64,000 bases of DNA from Phorcus lineatus (taxonomy: Eukaryota; Mollusca; Gastropoda; Trochida; Trochidae), in NCBI GenBank assembly GCA_921293015.1, contig OV121097.1, positions 34,721,929 to 34,785,928 of the forward strand, written 5' to 3'. The notes beneath the pieces were generated by a model. It worked only from the letters and a program-made list of their open reading frames with translations, was not told where the DNA came from and did no database searches. The position numbers and the translations under genes were made by a program. Position 1 is the first letter of the stretch. Each line of letters begins with the position of its first letter. Below, piece after piece: positions 23,600-35,000 of this stretch.

Positions 23600-23960
23600 A
23601 TCACTGGTCATGTGTGAAATAGCCATTCTTAAACTCATGTTGGCATTGTCTGGTCTGGAATTTTGGCATATTGATATACACAGATGGGGTTATATTTTCG
23701 AAATTTCGATTCGTTAAATGTAGAATAAAATGTTCCATATCATTCTCTGAGATTAAAACCAACATAATCACATTGACTTTCTGCTAAGAAACAAACGTGA
23801 CTAATTTTTAAAAAGTTGATAACTTATAAATTATTTTTATGGAGAAAAATATTAATAAGTGTTTTCGAATTTTGACCCCTGGCCACTTCAATGACCTGCC
23901 AAAACTGTTACGGGTAATTGTGGGGTACGATAAACCTTAACCTTAAAGAAGAATGGATCT
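23600..23960 (+). repeat. Dispersed repeat, + copy
   Basis: Blocks such as GATCACTGGTCATGTGTGAA, GGAATTTTGGCAT, TTTCGAAATTTCG and TGACCCCTGGCCACTTCAAT recur in reverse at about 42820-43160; the last block recurs again at 29812-29835. The family is unknown. Confidence 0.55.
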
Positions 23961-25339
23961 GCATATGTTCATTTTAAAAAATTCAATATTATACGTTTCT
24001 TTTTCGCAACGCTACGATACATCAAAGACATCTCAAATTAAATGATATTTGCACTAGTACATTCAGATATGTGAAAAAACTTTTGGCATGCAGCTGTACA
24101 TATGTTTCAAAGATAAATATATGCTTTAATCATTACTTATATTCACCTAAAAACATATATTTTCCCATATCAAAACCTGTAACCATTATCTACATTTAAT
24201 CCCTTAAGAGGAACGTTTGTGTGAACTGTGTAACTAGTGCTGTTTGAGATCAGTTTCACTATCTCTTTGGATGTGACACTCTTCTTCAACTTCGATATGA
24301 GTACGTTGAATAGACGTCTAAGAGACGTTGTTAGATGTTTAACCCCGATCTTGACCTAATTTAGACGTTTAATAGACGCCCTGTGCCTGCTGGCCCGGAC
24401 CTCCATTAGGGTGATTAGGCTGTATTTGACGTTGCAAGTTTTGCTATAGAATGGCCACAAATAGTAATAAAAATACACACGCCAATAACATTAAGGCGTT
24501 AACTAGTTAAAATACGATTTCCGAAGAACAGTATATCCATTAACAGGGAAGTAAACCTTATGCTCAATTCAAACATTTAAAATGGATTGTTTTTATGTGA
24601 ATCTTTTGTGACATAAGTGACAGATTAATAGAGGTAGTATGGGAATAAAAACAAATTTTAAGCTATCCTTCCTTACCTACCTTAGATAGAATTTGATTGA
24701 ATCGGATATGTGTGTATGATAATACATGAAAATAGATTTTGGTGAATGCTGTCTTGAAAAACTTAACACTTTTTGGTTCATCTTGGAACATTAAGATCAC
24801 TCTAATTTATCAAAATGAACATAAACGAATTATCACTTTATTAAATCTCACCGTCAGACCACAATCTAAACATGCTTACTGGAAAATGAAAAAGAAGATT
24901 GGCTGAAATAAGATTAAGGATTCTTTTCAATGGAAAACCACTGCCTTGATTTTTGGATTGTTAACACTTTTGTAATTTGATATAATCTGAAGGATCAAAT
25001 GAAGTGGTTAAATTAAGAATAGTAACAATGTGTTCGTTATCAAAACAGCAACTATTTCTTAAAAAGCTATTTGTAAAAAATATTATCATAGAAAATTGTC
25101 TTTACAAACTTTTGATATAATATTTTGCCACATGGGTGGTTTGTTACACACTATGTTTTTCCTGAATACATTCCACAGTCGGTTTGCAATATTTCAGTTG
25201 TTATTACCATCCCAAATGTATCCATCTTTTCAAAGTACCAAATAAAAAATTGGATAGTAAACGCATCTGCGTTCAAATGTTTGAATACATTCACCTGACT
25301 ATTAACCTCTTTCCAGTGAACAACATGAAGTATGTATTA

Positions 25340-25500
25340 TCAAAATACATGCCACTGCTGCACGAGATCTCGTGTTTGTTGTAGAACTGGAATTGTGATT
25401 GCGCAGTTAACATAAACGTTCTCGCAATGAAATAACTTCCTGGTTGGTGCGCGTTCAGGTTGGTTCATTATCAACTGTTCATGATTTTCTGTTTTAAGCT
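25340..25500 (+). promoter_or_regulatory. Leader-exon-like cassette, copy 2 (upstream of gene B)
   Basis: Contains ATGCCACTGCTGCACGAG, GATTGCGCAGTTAACAT, AATGAAATAACTTCCTGG and GCGTTCAG|GTTGGTTCATT, then CATGATTTTCTGTTTT. The order matches copy 4 closely. CAG|GTTGGT reads as a splice donor. Inferred to be a noncoding first exon or a decayed copy of one. Confidence 0.5.
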
Positions 25501-25804
25501 TTTTCTATTCGAAACATGAAATTCAATTCCTTAATTTTTTCATCATTTCATCATCTATTGATATTTGAGTGTCAACGTCATGCATTCGAACATTTGTAGT
25601 GGCTGTAGTCTGCTAACTGTCAACTTACTTGAAGCAGTGGAATGTACATTGCTGTCTAAAGTAGTTGATAGGAATGAACGAACTCCTTTTAAAAAAGCAC
25701 CAGTTAGTCATTAACCCATGCTCATTTAATGATTTAAGGCCTTATTTGCATGCACCCATCTGAATAAATAAAACGCTAAAGCAAACTAAAGGAAGTATAT
25801 TATC

Positions 25805-25965
25805 AGCGAATTGAATGCCTCTGCTGTCCTCGTGTTTTGTGTAATTACTTTTGTTGATGATTGATCACCCTACGTCTCGGCGCATTGAATATACAATGAA
25901 TAAGTTTCTGGATGGTCCACGTTCATGTTAGTCATAATCTTGTGCTCATTGTTTTCTATTTTCTC
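25805..25965 (+). promoter_or_regulatory. Leader-exon-like cassette, copy 3
   Basis: AATGCCTCTGCTGTCCTCG, then AATGAATAAGTTTCTGGATG and CCACGTTCATGTTAGTCATA follow the cassette order. The ACTTCC core is mutated and the donor is CAT|GTTAGT. Probably a decayed copy. Confidence 0.4.
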
Positions 25966-27115
25966 CGTTTTTTAATTCTTCACATTGTATCTTTCTATTT
26001 CTAAATTTGCTTTTTCCATTTTAATTCGATATAATGAAAATATTTATGTACTCAAAACGTTTTTACAGATATTTTCCCTTCTGTCATTGCTATTCACAGT
26101 TTAAGTAATTGTGATATGTTTAAAGCAATTAGAAAATGAGATTTAAGAATACATCATTTCCCTGAAGAGTTAATATATGTGACATTAAAGTGCATATATC
26201 CTTGACAAACGGATGTAACTTTGACAAATGTATTTCATTACCAATAACTTAGATTTTGGCCTACGTCGTTCTTAAATCAACCAACCTCACTGTCATTAAC
26301 TTTCAATCTTAATTGGTTTGCTATCAAGTAATGATTTTGAGCATAAATCTTACAGAAACATCAATTATATTCAAGCATTCTTTCATTTGAAATAAGTATT
26401 TCATATTTCATTTCATAAACTAGTATTAGTTAATATTTACCTTTTAAGTCTTCTACACTTTATTGAATTCCTATACTAAACCGCCGCCTTTTATCCATCT
26501 CTTTGACAGGTTAATTATATTCTTATTGTAAATTATGATTGAATTTATAACAAAGTTTACAGTGATATATAGCTTTTCCTCACTTTTGTTTGACAGTTTT
26601 TCAACATTTATAAATAATCCTGAGTTTAATGGCAACCCCTTTTCAAAGCGTTTTCCCACATATGTGAGTCTCGAAGGGAGCTGTTTTTGAAAGAAATGGT
26701 TTTTAGTTTCCGGTCAATGAGTTTCAAAGGGATTGGAGGATGGGGTACAGGCTGGGTTGGGGGTCAAACCCCTAGAATCCACCGCTTCAATTCCAGGTAA
26801 GACGAGTTAATATATCTTTTCGATATTCATCTTTCACTGCCTCTAAAAAGGACTCTTTTTGTCATTTGGACCTGTTTCAGTTTGTACCATATTTAGGAAT
26901 GATTCTTCAAATATAAAACTGGTAAGATGTATGTCAAATAATGTAATTATAAGAGGTAGTTTATTTCTAGTTTCTATCTTCCCCAATTGGTCTAATGAAA
27001 TTATTCCATATTGTGACAACTTTCTATTGATATTAAGTTCATTATAGAAAGGACATGCCCATTAAATTTTTTCGATCTTTGTTGTATGAAAATTCTCCTA
27101 CAGACTACATAAAAT

Positions 27116-27325
27116 ATGTATCAACATATTAAATGCCACTGCTGCTCCGGTGTAAATGGTGATTGCACAATTACACAAAGCCTTCTACCAGTTACATTAC
27201 TTCCCTTTTGGCCCTATTTATTGTTGCTCGAGCAGTTTACACAAAGCTCAGGCAGTGACATAACTTCCCGGTCGATCTACGTCCAGGTTGGTTCATTATC
27301 GTCTGTACATGATTTCCGGTTTTCT
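27116..27325 (+). promoter_or_regulatory. Leader-exon-like cassette, copy 4
   Basis: AAATGCCACTGCTGCTCCGG, GATTGCACAATTACACAAAG, GTGACATAACTTCCCGG and CTACGTCCAG|GTTGGTTC, followed by GTACATGATTTCCGGTTTTC. The same module order as copy 2, with a near-perfect donor. Confidence 0.5.
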
Positions 27326-27453
27326 TAATTGTTTCAATGTATAATATTTTTCAAACTTCAGCTCTTACATGTCATTTTCCCTTCAAACACATTTTGTAGT
27401 TAATATTTACCAAGCAAACATGATGTACTGGCTGATAAAGGCATCTAAACTAC

Positions 27454-28142
27454 CAGGCAAAAGAAAGGTTTCACTAATTTTTCAAGTCTATAAAATAAAA
27501 ACAAATCTGCGTTGACGGGTCCAAGCCATTCCACGGAAGAGGCGGTAGACTCGTATACCAGCCAAACTAAATCAACGAAGGGTTGTTCTTGTGCTGATGA
27601 CATGACCGAGTGCCGTCGCCGCTGTTGATGTCGCCGTTACGAAGCGGTTTCGGAGGTGAATCTGCCTGATGTAGCGATCTTCGGCCGCATTTGATACCCT
27701 CGGTTTTCCCGATCTTGGTCTGACCTGTGTCTGTACTATCTGATTTTAGCGTATTAACAACCTTCTGATGGTGATTTGGCTGCAGTTGAAGGTACTTGCC
27801 ATTTGACATTTGGAAGCCGCCATAGTGGACAAACCTCGCTTGGTCACGTTGCGCTTGCGTAAATCATGGCATACTTTTGGTTTTCTGAATGTAACTGAAT
27901 GCCTGCTCTTTTGAACAAGGGTATTTATGCAACATTGCTGCACGTACATCACAAATTATGCCTCAAAAAGACGTTTTACACGTATTTGTGAGTGCACTAT
28001 TCCAGTGGCTGCGTTTGATGCGATGCGTTTGTGTAGAGGAAACGATGCAGTAATAACATCATTTCTTGCTTAGAATCACACCCGTACCAGCCCACTTAAT
28101 ATTTCCAATGAAAAAAAGAGAGTGAAACCTTTCTTTTGCCTG
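27454..28142 (-). mobile_element. Tc1-like deletion derivative
   Basis: Ends CAGGCAAAAGAAAGGTTTCA and TGAAACCTTTCTTTTGCCTG are perfect inverted repeats, the same family as the element at 12115-13350. It is only about 690 bp and is reversed relative to that copy. The minus strand retains an N-terminal helix-turn-helix-like remnant (27567-27952), but the DDE region is deleted. Confidence 0.8.
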
Positions 28143-28640
28143 GGAGTTTAGTACCGACCCGATTCAGGCATACAGAACTAGCCCTGTACCAACTGGCTTA
28201 CGATACTGGGCTAAGTGTGGGCCATTATAAGGTCATAACCGGAACAGTGTCATTTCATATACTGGCCCACTGCAGATTAACCACATGTATTATACCCTGA
28301 TGGTCACATTTGTGTGAAACCGGTTTGTAACTGATATGCAAAGATTCATATTTTTAAGAATATTTTAAAAAGAAAACAAAGAAAACTTAATTTTACATCT
28401 ACATATATGTTATCAGTATACATGTATATATTATGAGCGTACTTTTATTTTTGAAATTGTCCATTCGAAGATCATTGGAGCATGAAACGCTCCACGCCCA
28501 GCCTGTTATGTAAGATCAGTCATTTACGGTTGAGTTTTTTTGCTTATATATGTTTATAAAAGTGCAGCAAGAGCCCAATTGAGCGACGGAAGCATTATCA
28601 ACCTAATACATATATACTATATACCTGTGCCTCATCAATA
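28143..28640. other. Intergenic, nothing recognised
   Basis: AT-rich sequence between the Tc1 derivative and the minisatellite. No element or gene was recognised. Confidence 0.5.
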
Positions 28641-29310
28641 ACTCAATGATAGTATATTCATGTACATTAGACTCAGTGATAGTACATTCATATACATTAG
28701 ACTCAATGATAGTATACGCATGTACATTAGACTCAATGATAGTACATCCATGTACATTAGAATCAATAATAATATATTCATATACATTAGACTCAATGAT
28801 AGTATTTTCATATTCATTAGACTCAATGATAGTACATTCATGAACATCAGCCTCAATGATAGTACATCCATGTACATTAGAATCAATGATAGTATATTCA
28901 TGTACATTAAACTCAATGATAGTACATCCATGTACATTAGAATCAATGATAGTACATCCATGTACATTAGAATCAATGATAGTACATCCATGTACATTAG
29001 AATCAATGATAGTACATCCATGTACATTAAACTCAATGATAGTATATGCATGTACATTAGACTCAATGTTAGTTTATTCATATACATTAGACTCAATGTT
29101 AGTTTATTCATATACATTAGACTCAATGATAGTACATCCATGTACATTAGAATTAATGATAGTATATTCATGTACATTATACTCACTGATAGTATATTCA
29201 TGTACATTAGACTCACTGATAGTATATTCATATACATTAGACTCAATGAAAGCATAGTCATGTACATTACACTCTATGATAATATATTTATGTACATTAG
29301 AGCAATGAGA
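28641..29310. repeat. 30-bp minisatellite, about 22 units
   Basis: The unit TCAATGATAGTACATCCATG followed by TACATTAGAA repeats with an exact 30-bp period. Because 30 is a multiple of three, several frames on both strands stay open across it, producing false repetitive ORFs. There are small base differences but no length change between units. Confidence 0.95.
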
Positions 29311-30650
29311 GATTTATAAACCTTTTCAGAGTTTAAGACCTGCCGTCGGTTTTCAACTAAATTTTAGGTTGTAAATTAACAGTGAATCAAGGAAATTTTA
29401 CAAACACAACAGGTTATCTTCTAATAAACTGGAAAGGTAGAGGACAGAATGAAAGAAAGAAGTGGTCATTCATATAACTCAAGTTTTTCTATAATGAATA
29501 TCATTTGACATATGCCGTTCATAATTGCTGTTAAATGTGTGGTAGTGCGCGTGGCACAGTATGTAATCAGGGTATTTGAATTTCTATTTGATCTAAACTC
29601 TACTTGATAATTGAGATACTATACAGATCTATTGGAGAGTTGATTTGTTTGCATGAAGATTATATTTAAATTAGGGGTCGGACTGTGAAAACTTCGATTT
29701 TTTAACTTTGAAATAAATCTGTCTTTATCGACTAAAAGAAACAAAATACATCATACGTATAATGAATGACTATCAGATAGATTACATGACTAATCTTTGA
29801 CGCTCGAAATGTTGACCCCTGGTCACTTCAACAAGTTACCAAAATCGTTACAGTTAACGATAAGATATCAAATAAAATTGTTATGGAATGGAATTAATGG
29901 ATTTTGTGGCCTAAATAAGAGCTCAGGGAGATACAGGCAAACCATCCCAGGAACACAGCATCTCACAATCTATTTCTGCCCTACTGGTTCAGCCAGTTGA
30001 CTTTATGTGTGAACAAAAAATCCACGTGTTTGACAACTGTGACGCTTGACCCACAGGTGAATATAAACTGTCAACAAAGATCTATTTGTTCAACTGAGGT
30101 AACTTAGCTACCATACCGAAAGTAGAGATATGTCCAAAAAAAAGAAATTATAAAACATATTTTCTTCACAAACAATTGAACAAAAGATAGTCGAAAGTTG
30201 TTGAAAGGAACATGGTTATGTCATATTATGTTCACCTGCTGAACAAGCTTTTTACAGTGAATGAATTTGTCTATGTAAAAAGATAATACTTTTGAGGACG
30301 TCTAACGCTTCTGCGGAAGATCATTATTGTAAAAATATAAACGTGTAATAGTCATTTAAGTCTCTTACATATAAACTTGCAAAACCTTTCCTTAGATTCT
30401 TTTGTAAAATCAAATGTAATAAACTTTCACGTAGCAAGCACACGTATTAATTTCAAATTAATATTTAGAACATAATAATATTATCATATGAATACGTTAA
30501 AGCCTTTTGGAAGGACGTGACACAATATGAAAGCCAATTCAGTGAAACGTCTTTGGTGGACAAGGACTTCAACTGAGGAAAACGGTGATTGTTAATTCAG
30601 AGAAGCATTTATATTCAAATGTTTGCACATTGATTCAACATAGAACACAA
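29311..30650. other. Intergenic, little recognised
   Basis: Contains a short piece of the dispersed repeat at about 29800-29870 (TTGACCCCTGGTCACTTCAA). Otherwise AT-rich with no gene. Confidence 0.5.
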
Positions 30651-30654
30651 GTCC

Positions 30655-30785
30655 TTAAACATAACTTCCTGAATATAAACGGTGTTCTGTGTTTAGTATA
30701 AGCACTCTATTGTTGACTGTGCAGTTAACATTCATGATTGTTTGCCACAGTTGTCCCCCAGTCAGGTTGAATAAATGTTTCTGTT
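30655..30785 (+). promoter_or_regulatory. Leader-exon-like cassette, diverged copy 5
   Basis: AACATAACTTCCTGAATATA, GACTGTGCAGTTAACATTCA and CCCAGTCAG|GTTGAAT are recognisable, but the order is shuffled. It is the copy nearest gene B exon 1, 1.2 kb upstream. Low certainty. Confidence 0.35.
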
Positions 30786-31927
30786 CACAATTTAGGTCTT
30801 AATTAATCGCTTTGATGTTCCATTTTTAATACGTAGAGTTTGTTAAGAAAATAAATCAAAATCACAATTTCTGATTCACAACAACCTTAATTGCATTTTG
30901 AGGTATACCAACCTTTTAACTTGCCGTCGCTAAGAACGAACGAAGAATCAGGTACGTCACTGGTATTTGTGTACTGCTTCGTTTATCATCACATGGTCGG
31001 ATGAGGTTTTGGTAATGGCAATGACCGATTTTTATTTTAGAAAAAAGACGTACGTCTTGAGCGAAATGGTAAAGTTAAGACATCCCTACAATCGGGAAAT
31101 GAAAGCAAAGAATCCGTGACGCGTTTTCTTTGCTAAATTTATGGTATTTTTGTTTTGTTTAAGGTCCTTTTTACTATCCTTTCGAGTTCATTCACGGCAA
31201 TGCCTGTCAATTGCACTATTCTATGTCAACGAACGTGCAAATACATCTTCCCATAGAAATGGCTCATTTTTTTTTATTGAAGCGTTGGTTAGATCATGCT
31301 TCTAAATGTGATTACCTACCAAAGTCCTTTACGCAGCCCTGAAAATAATACACACCTTTCTATTTTTAGCAATAAACAGATATGGGGATGCCTTTTGTTT
31401 TTTTGTCCGTACTTTCATCGATCATGTTTCCTATATTTTCAATTTGGTAGCAAACATTATCTAAATAAATAAAGAATACGTAAGATACGTTTTACACTGA
31501 TTGTGATCATGCATCTTTAAGTTCGTGTGTTTCCGTATCATAAATGTCATGTATTTGGAATAGAAATAAATGTATAATGCGAGCATCTGGCACCCGTATT
31601 ACAAATTCTATTCCTATAACACACTTTGTTCATAAGCTCCATATATCTGTGAGGTATTTACAGTTGTGTGTACATATATTTCGTATATATTTGTAGCATG
31701 ATTAAATGTATTATTACGTGTATTTATCATTTTAACTAAATAGCATCAGTGAATCTGTTTTACGATCATTTTTTAAATAAATATTGTATTGATTTTGTAT
31801 TTTAAAAAATCATGTCAAAGAATATGAAATCCAATGTATAAACAGTAACCTTAAGATATTTATTAGTTACATACTTATCAAACTAGAAAATACACTTTAA
31901 AAATAAATATACATCTGTTTATTTCAG
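30786..31927. other. Sequence immediately upstream of gene B exon 1
   Basis: AT-rich DNA with no repeat family recognised. If a noncoding first exon exists, this is intron or promoter. Confidence 0.45.
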
Positions 31928-31960
31928 CAGTTTGATCAACATCGACAGTGTAAGTCAAGG
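31928..31960 (+). other. 5' UTR part of gene B coding exon 1
   Basis: The acceptor-like TTATTTCAG ends at 31927, 33 nt before the ATG. The sequence CAGTTTGATCAACATCGACA nearly equals the same interval in gene A, again implying an upstream noncoding exon. Confidence 0.6.
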
Positions 31961-32012
31961 ATGTATACTGTGGTTCTTCTGGTTATCTGGACCCTGTCCA
32001 CCTTCGCAACAG
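31961..32012 (+). CDS. Gene B exon 1: signal peptide
   Basis: This 52-nt exon encodes MYTVVLLVIWTLSTFAT plus a split Gly. The donor is ACAG|GTTTCA, phase 1. It is nearly identical to exon 1 of genes A and C. Confidence 0.88.
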
Positions 32013-35000
32013 GTTTCAACTATTTTCTTCTTTTCCTTTGTTTGAAGGCGTTATTTTCATAAATGGATTTTCATGGTTAGTTCGGGGTCCAGTATAGGAA
32101 GCGCATTCCATTCTGTTCCCTTCTACAGTGAAGTACGAGTAAAACAGTTCAATCTTTGTAAGGCTTAAAAAAAATTCAGAAACAATTTCGCCTTTGTTAG
32201 AACACTATTCAGGCGAATAAAAGTATGCTGATAAGCAATAGCCGACTTAAATGCTAGATTTGATGGGACATATATATATATACATACTTAGCATATTTTA
32301 CTTAAGTATACAGCACAACTGTGATAGTTGCCATTTCTTCAAAATATTGATCTGTTGTTAAAAGTATATGTATTAAGAGTCACAATCATGGGTCGTCGGG
32401 TGAAATCTGTGTGTATCTACACTAAACACAATATTGTATTATTTGACTGCATTTCTAATTACAGGTTCTGACTATCTCATTGCTGTTCACGAACGAAGCT
32501 CTGTACGTATCCCAGATGATGAATCAGGAGGGTCTGTACAAATTGCCTATATCAACTATAACAGAACTCAAAGTCGTAAACTTGAAGAACATGACGATTT
32601 GGACATAGAAATTGAGGAGCATATTGATTCAACACTTGGCTACGACGACAGCACTACACTTATATCCTGCAGTAACAGTGCCTTCAACCTCACGATATAC
32701 GCCGGCACATACCGTAATGAATACAATATCTTCTCTCCATTACCTGTCACTGCTTTAGGCAAAAACTACGTCGTGTCTTCATGTCATCAGAAGGAATTCG
32801 AGTTTTCAGTTCTGGTGATAACGGCTTATAAAGTCAAGGCAGATGTAGCTATTAATTTTGATACCAATCTTGTGTTTTCGTATGAAGGTCATACATATAG
32901 AAAAGGGGACACGTTCAGACTCAGTATTAAAGCGTACCAAACTTTTACTTTAAGGGTTAGATATGACCTGAGTGGGACAAGAATCAACAGCACAGAGACT
33001 ATAGCAGTGTTCAGTGGGACAGCTAGCATTACAACTGTGTACACCTACACCCAGTTATTGCCAGTTGAACTGTTCTCTGATGAGTTTGTTCTTGCAGTTG
33101 ATGACAGCATGCCTCCCTTCCAGCTTCAGATAATCGGTGAACGCAGTGGCTTTCAGATAACTTTCAACAATGGATCTTTGGCTTCAACAAGTAGTAGTAT
33201 CCTTAGCCGCTTTCTGAAAGAGAATGAAACATTTTCTTTTGTGTCAAACGTATCGGTCATGGTGACACTTTGCCGGAGTGTTGGGAACCAGAAAGGACAT
33301 GTTCTGCTTCCCCCAACTTCAATGTATATTAATTACAAAGAAGTTTATGTAGGACGTACCACTATAATTTTGGCTTACAACACTGCGGACATATACATCT
33401 CTCATCCATTTGTTACTGGTGGATGTAAGAATATTTCTAATACAAATTTTACAGTTGGAATATTTTCAATAACGACTTCCCACACCCGTATTTACTTTGC
33501 TCGTAGATTTTTTGGAGTTTTTATCACTCTCGGATCAACATCATTTTTCACAGGTGATCTCTCATTAGCAAAGATGGACCATCCTATCACAGGTAATGTT
33601 TTTCTTATATAAGTAGTTTTACTGTTTTAATTTTATTTAGAATAAGCAAACTGTTATAAGTCCACATGATCTTTATGCCGAGACGTTAAGTTTAAGGTGG
33701 TTCTGTAAATTGCGCGATTGATTTTTCCATATATAGATAAATCCGCTAATCCTATTCTTTGTTGAGGTGATATCTCGAAATCTCTGCGACGAATGGCTAA
33801 TTTTAAACAAAGGTAAACATTGGAAAGATATGAGTTTAGAAGCCTCTTTTGAAAGAATATGTCTATGCAAGACAAGTCGTCTTCTCCATCATACCTTCAT
33901 ACCATCAAAAAAAAAATTTGAACGAAAATCGAGAAGTGATAAAGTCTTGGTTACCGGTTGTTAAAGCTTGGTACAGCAAATTGGCCGCGCCCGTTAGATT
34001 GAGAGAATGCCTCACGGAAAATTCAGTTGATGCGCCCAATAGTCCATTCCTAAACACATCCTGGGATAATTTATCAGACTTTAGGAATACAACTGCCAGA
34101 GGAAAACTTATATCAACAGTACCATCAAAATTCACGATACAGTTTGACTATGACCCGAGCTTTATCAAATGTTGACGCAATCTTAGATATAAACTTACTT
34201 ATAATGTGAAATAACTTTCATATTAACATTCAGCCATAAATAAACCTACGAGGGGAAGTCAATAAGTTCATAGAAGTGAGGATTGATACACCCCTGAAGA
34301 CATCATCGTTAATGTAATTTTGAGATCTGACGACAGTGTACAGAAATTAACAACCCTTCCCTATCACTTACTTGAGATTTACAGCATGTTAAACACAGGT
34401 GCCCTCCTGTCATCATGGATAGTTCTAAAACTGAGAATAGTGCTCACGAAAGAAGGGGTGAATTCGACCGAAATACATAAACGTATGAATGAGGTGTATG
34501 GAAGCCCCTCAATACCTCTAAATGTGAGTAGAGAGTCAGCATGCCTTATCCAAAAGCATAAAGTTGAAGTATCTTGACATCAGGGACCACACTACTAGTT
34601 TTTAAAAAAAAAAGTCTTAATTCAATATGTATACAGAGCTAATTATTTGACATTTGTTGTGTTGTGTTTTGAGGCTTATGATTTTATAATATGCTCTACA
34701 AAGATAATATATATTATATGTAATTTGAAGGCTGCATATACATGTATATCTATTGAAACATATGTCCAAAGTCCTCTTTGACAATGACACCTCCCAAGTC
34801 CTAATAAATCGCGTTCAACATTTACGACGACATTTACCACGTGTTCGTAAACGTTATATATGCCATAATGAATGTCTTATCACATGGTACAACTTTACAT
34901 AATTTTATTAAATTTTTGCAATTTCTAAAAATCTCACGATGCTTTGTTGCACTTTTACGTACAAAAGAAGAAACAAGGAGGTATTTCACTGTTTGTCTGA

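Larger units (their letters stand above)
21874..25340. other. Intergenic DNA between genes A and B
   Basis: AT-rich. 22130-22200 (GTGTAATTAAGTAACATATA) resembles 54640-54680 after gene B and may mark the end of the ancestral 3' UTR. A LINE scrap (23120-23340) and a dispersed repeat (23600-23960) are present. 24290-24415 carries TAGACGT-type degenerate repeats ending in GCCCTGTGCCTGCTGGCC. No gene was seen. Confidence 0.5.

Noticed and set aside
28641-29310. Long repetitive open frames on both strands (210, 219 and 133 codons)
   Set aside because: They are produced by a 30-bp minisatellite whose period is divisible by three; no start context, splice site or homology supports a protein.
33849-34175. 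108-codon open frame in gene B intron 2
   Set aside because: Looks moderately protein-like, but I recognise no family and gene A has no equivalent; left as unassigned intron.
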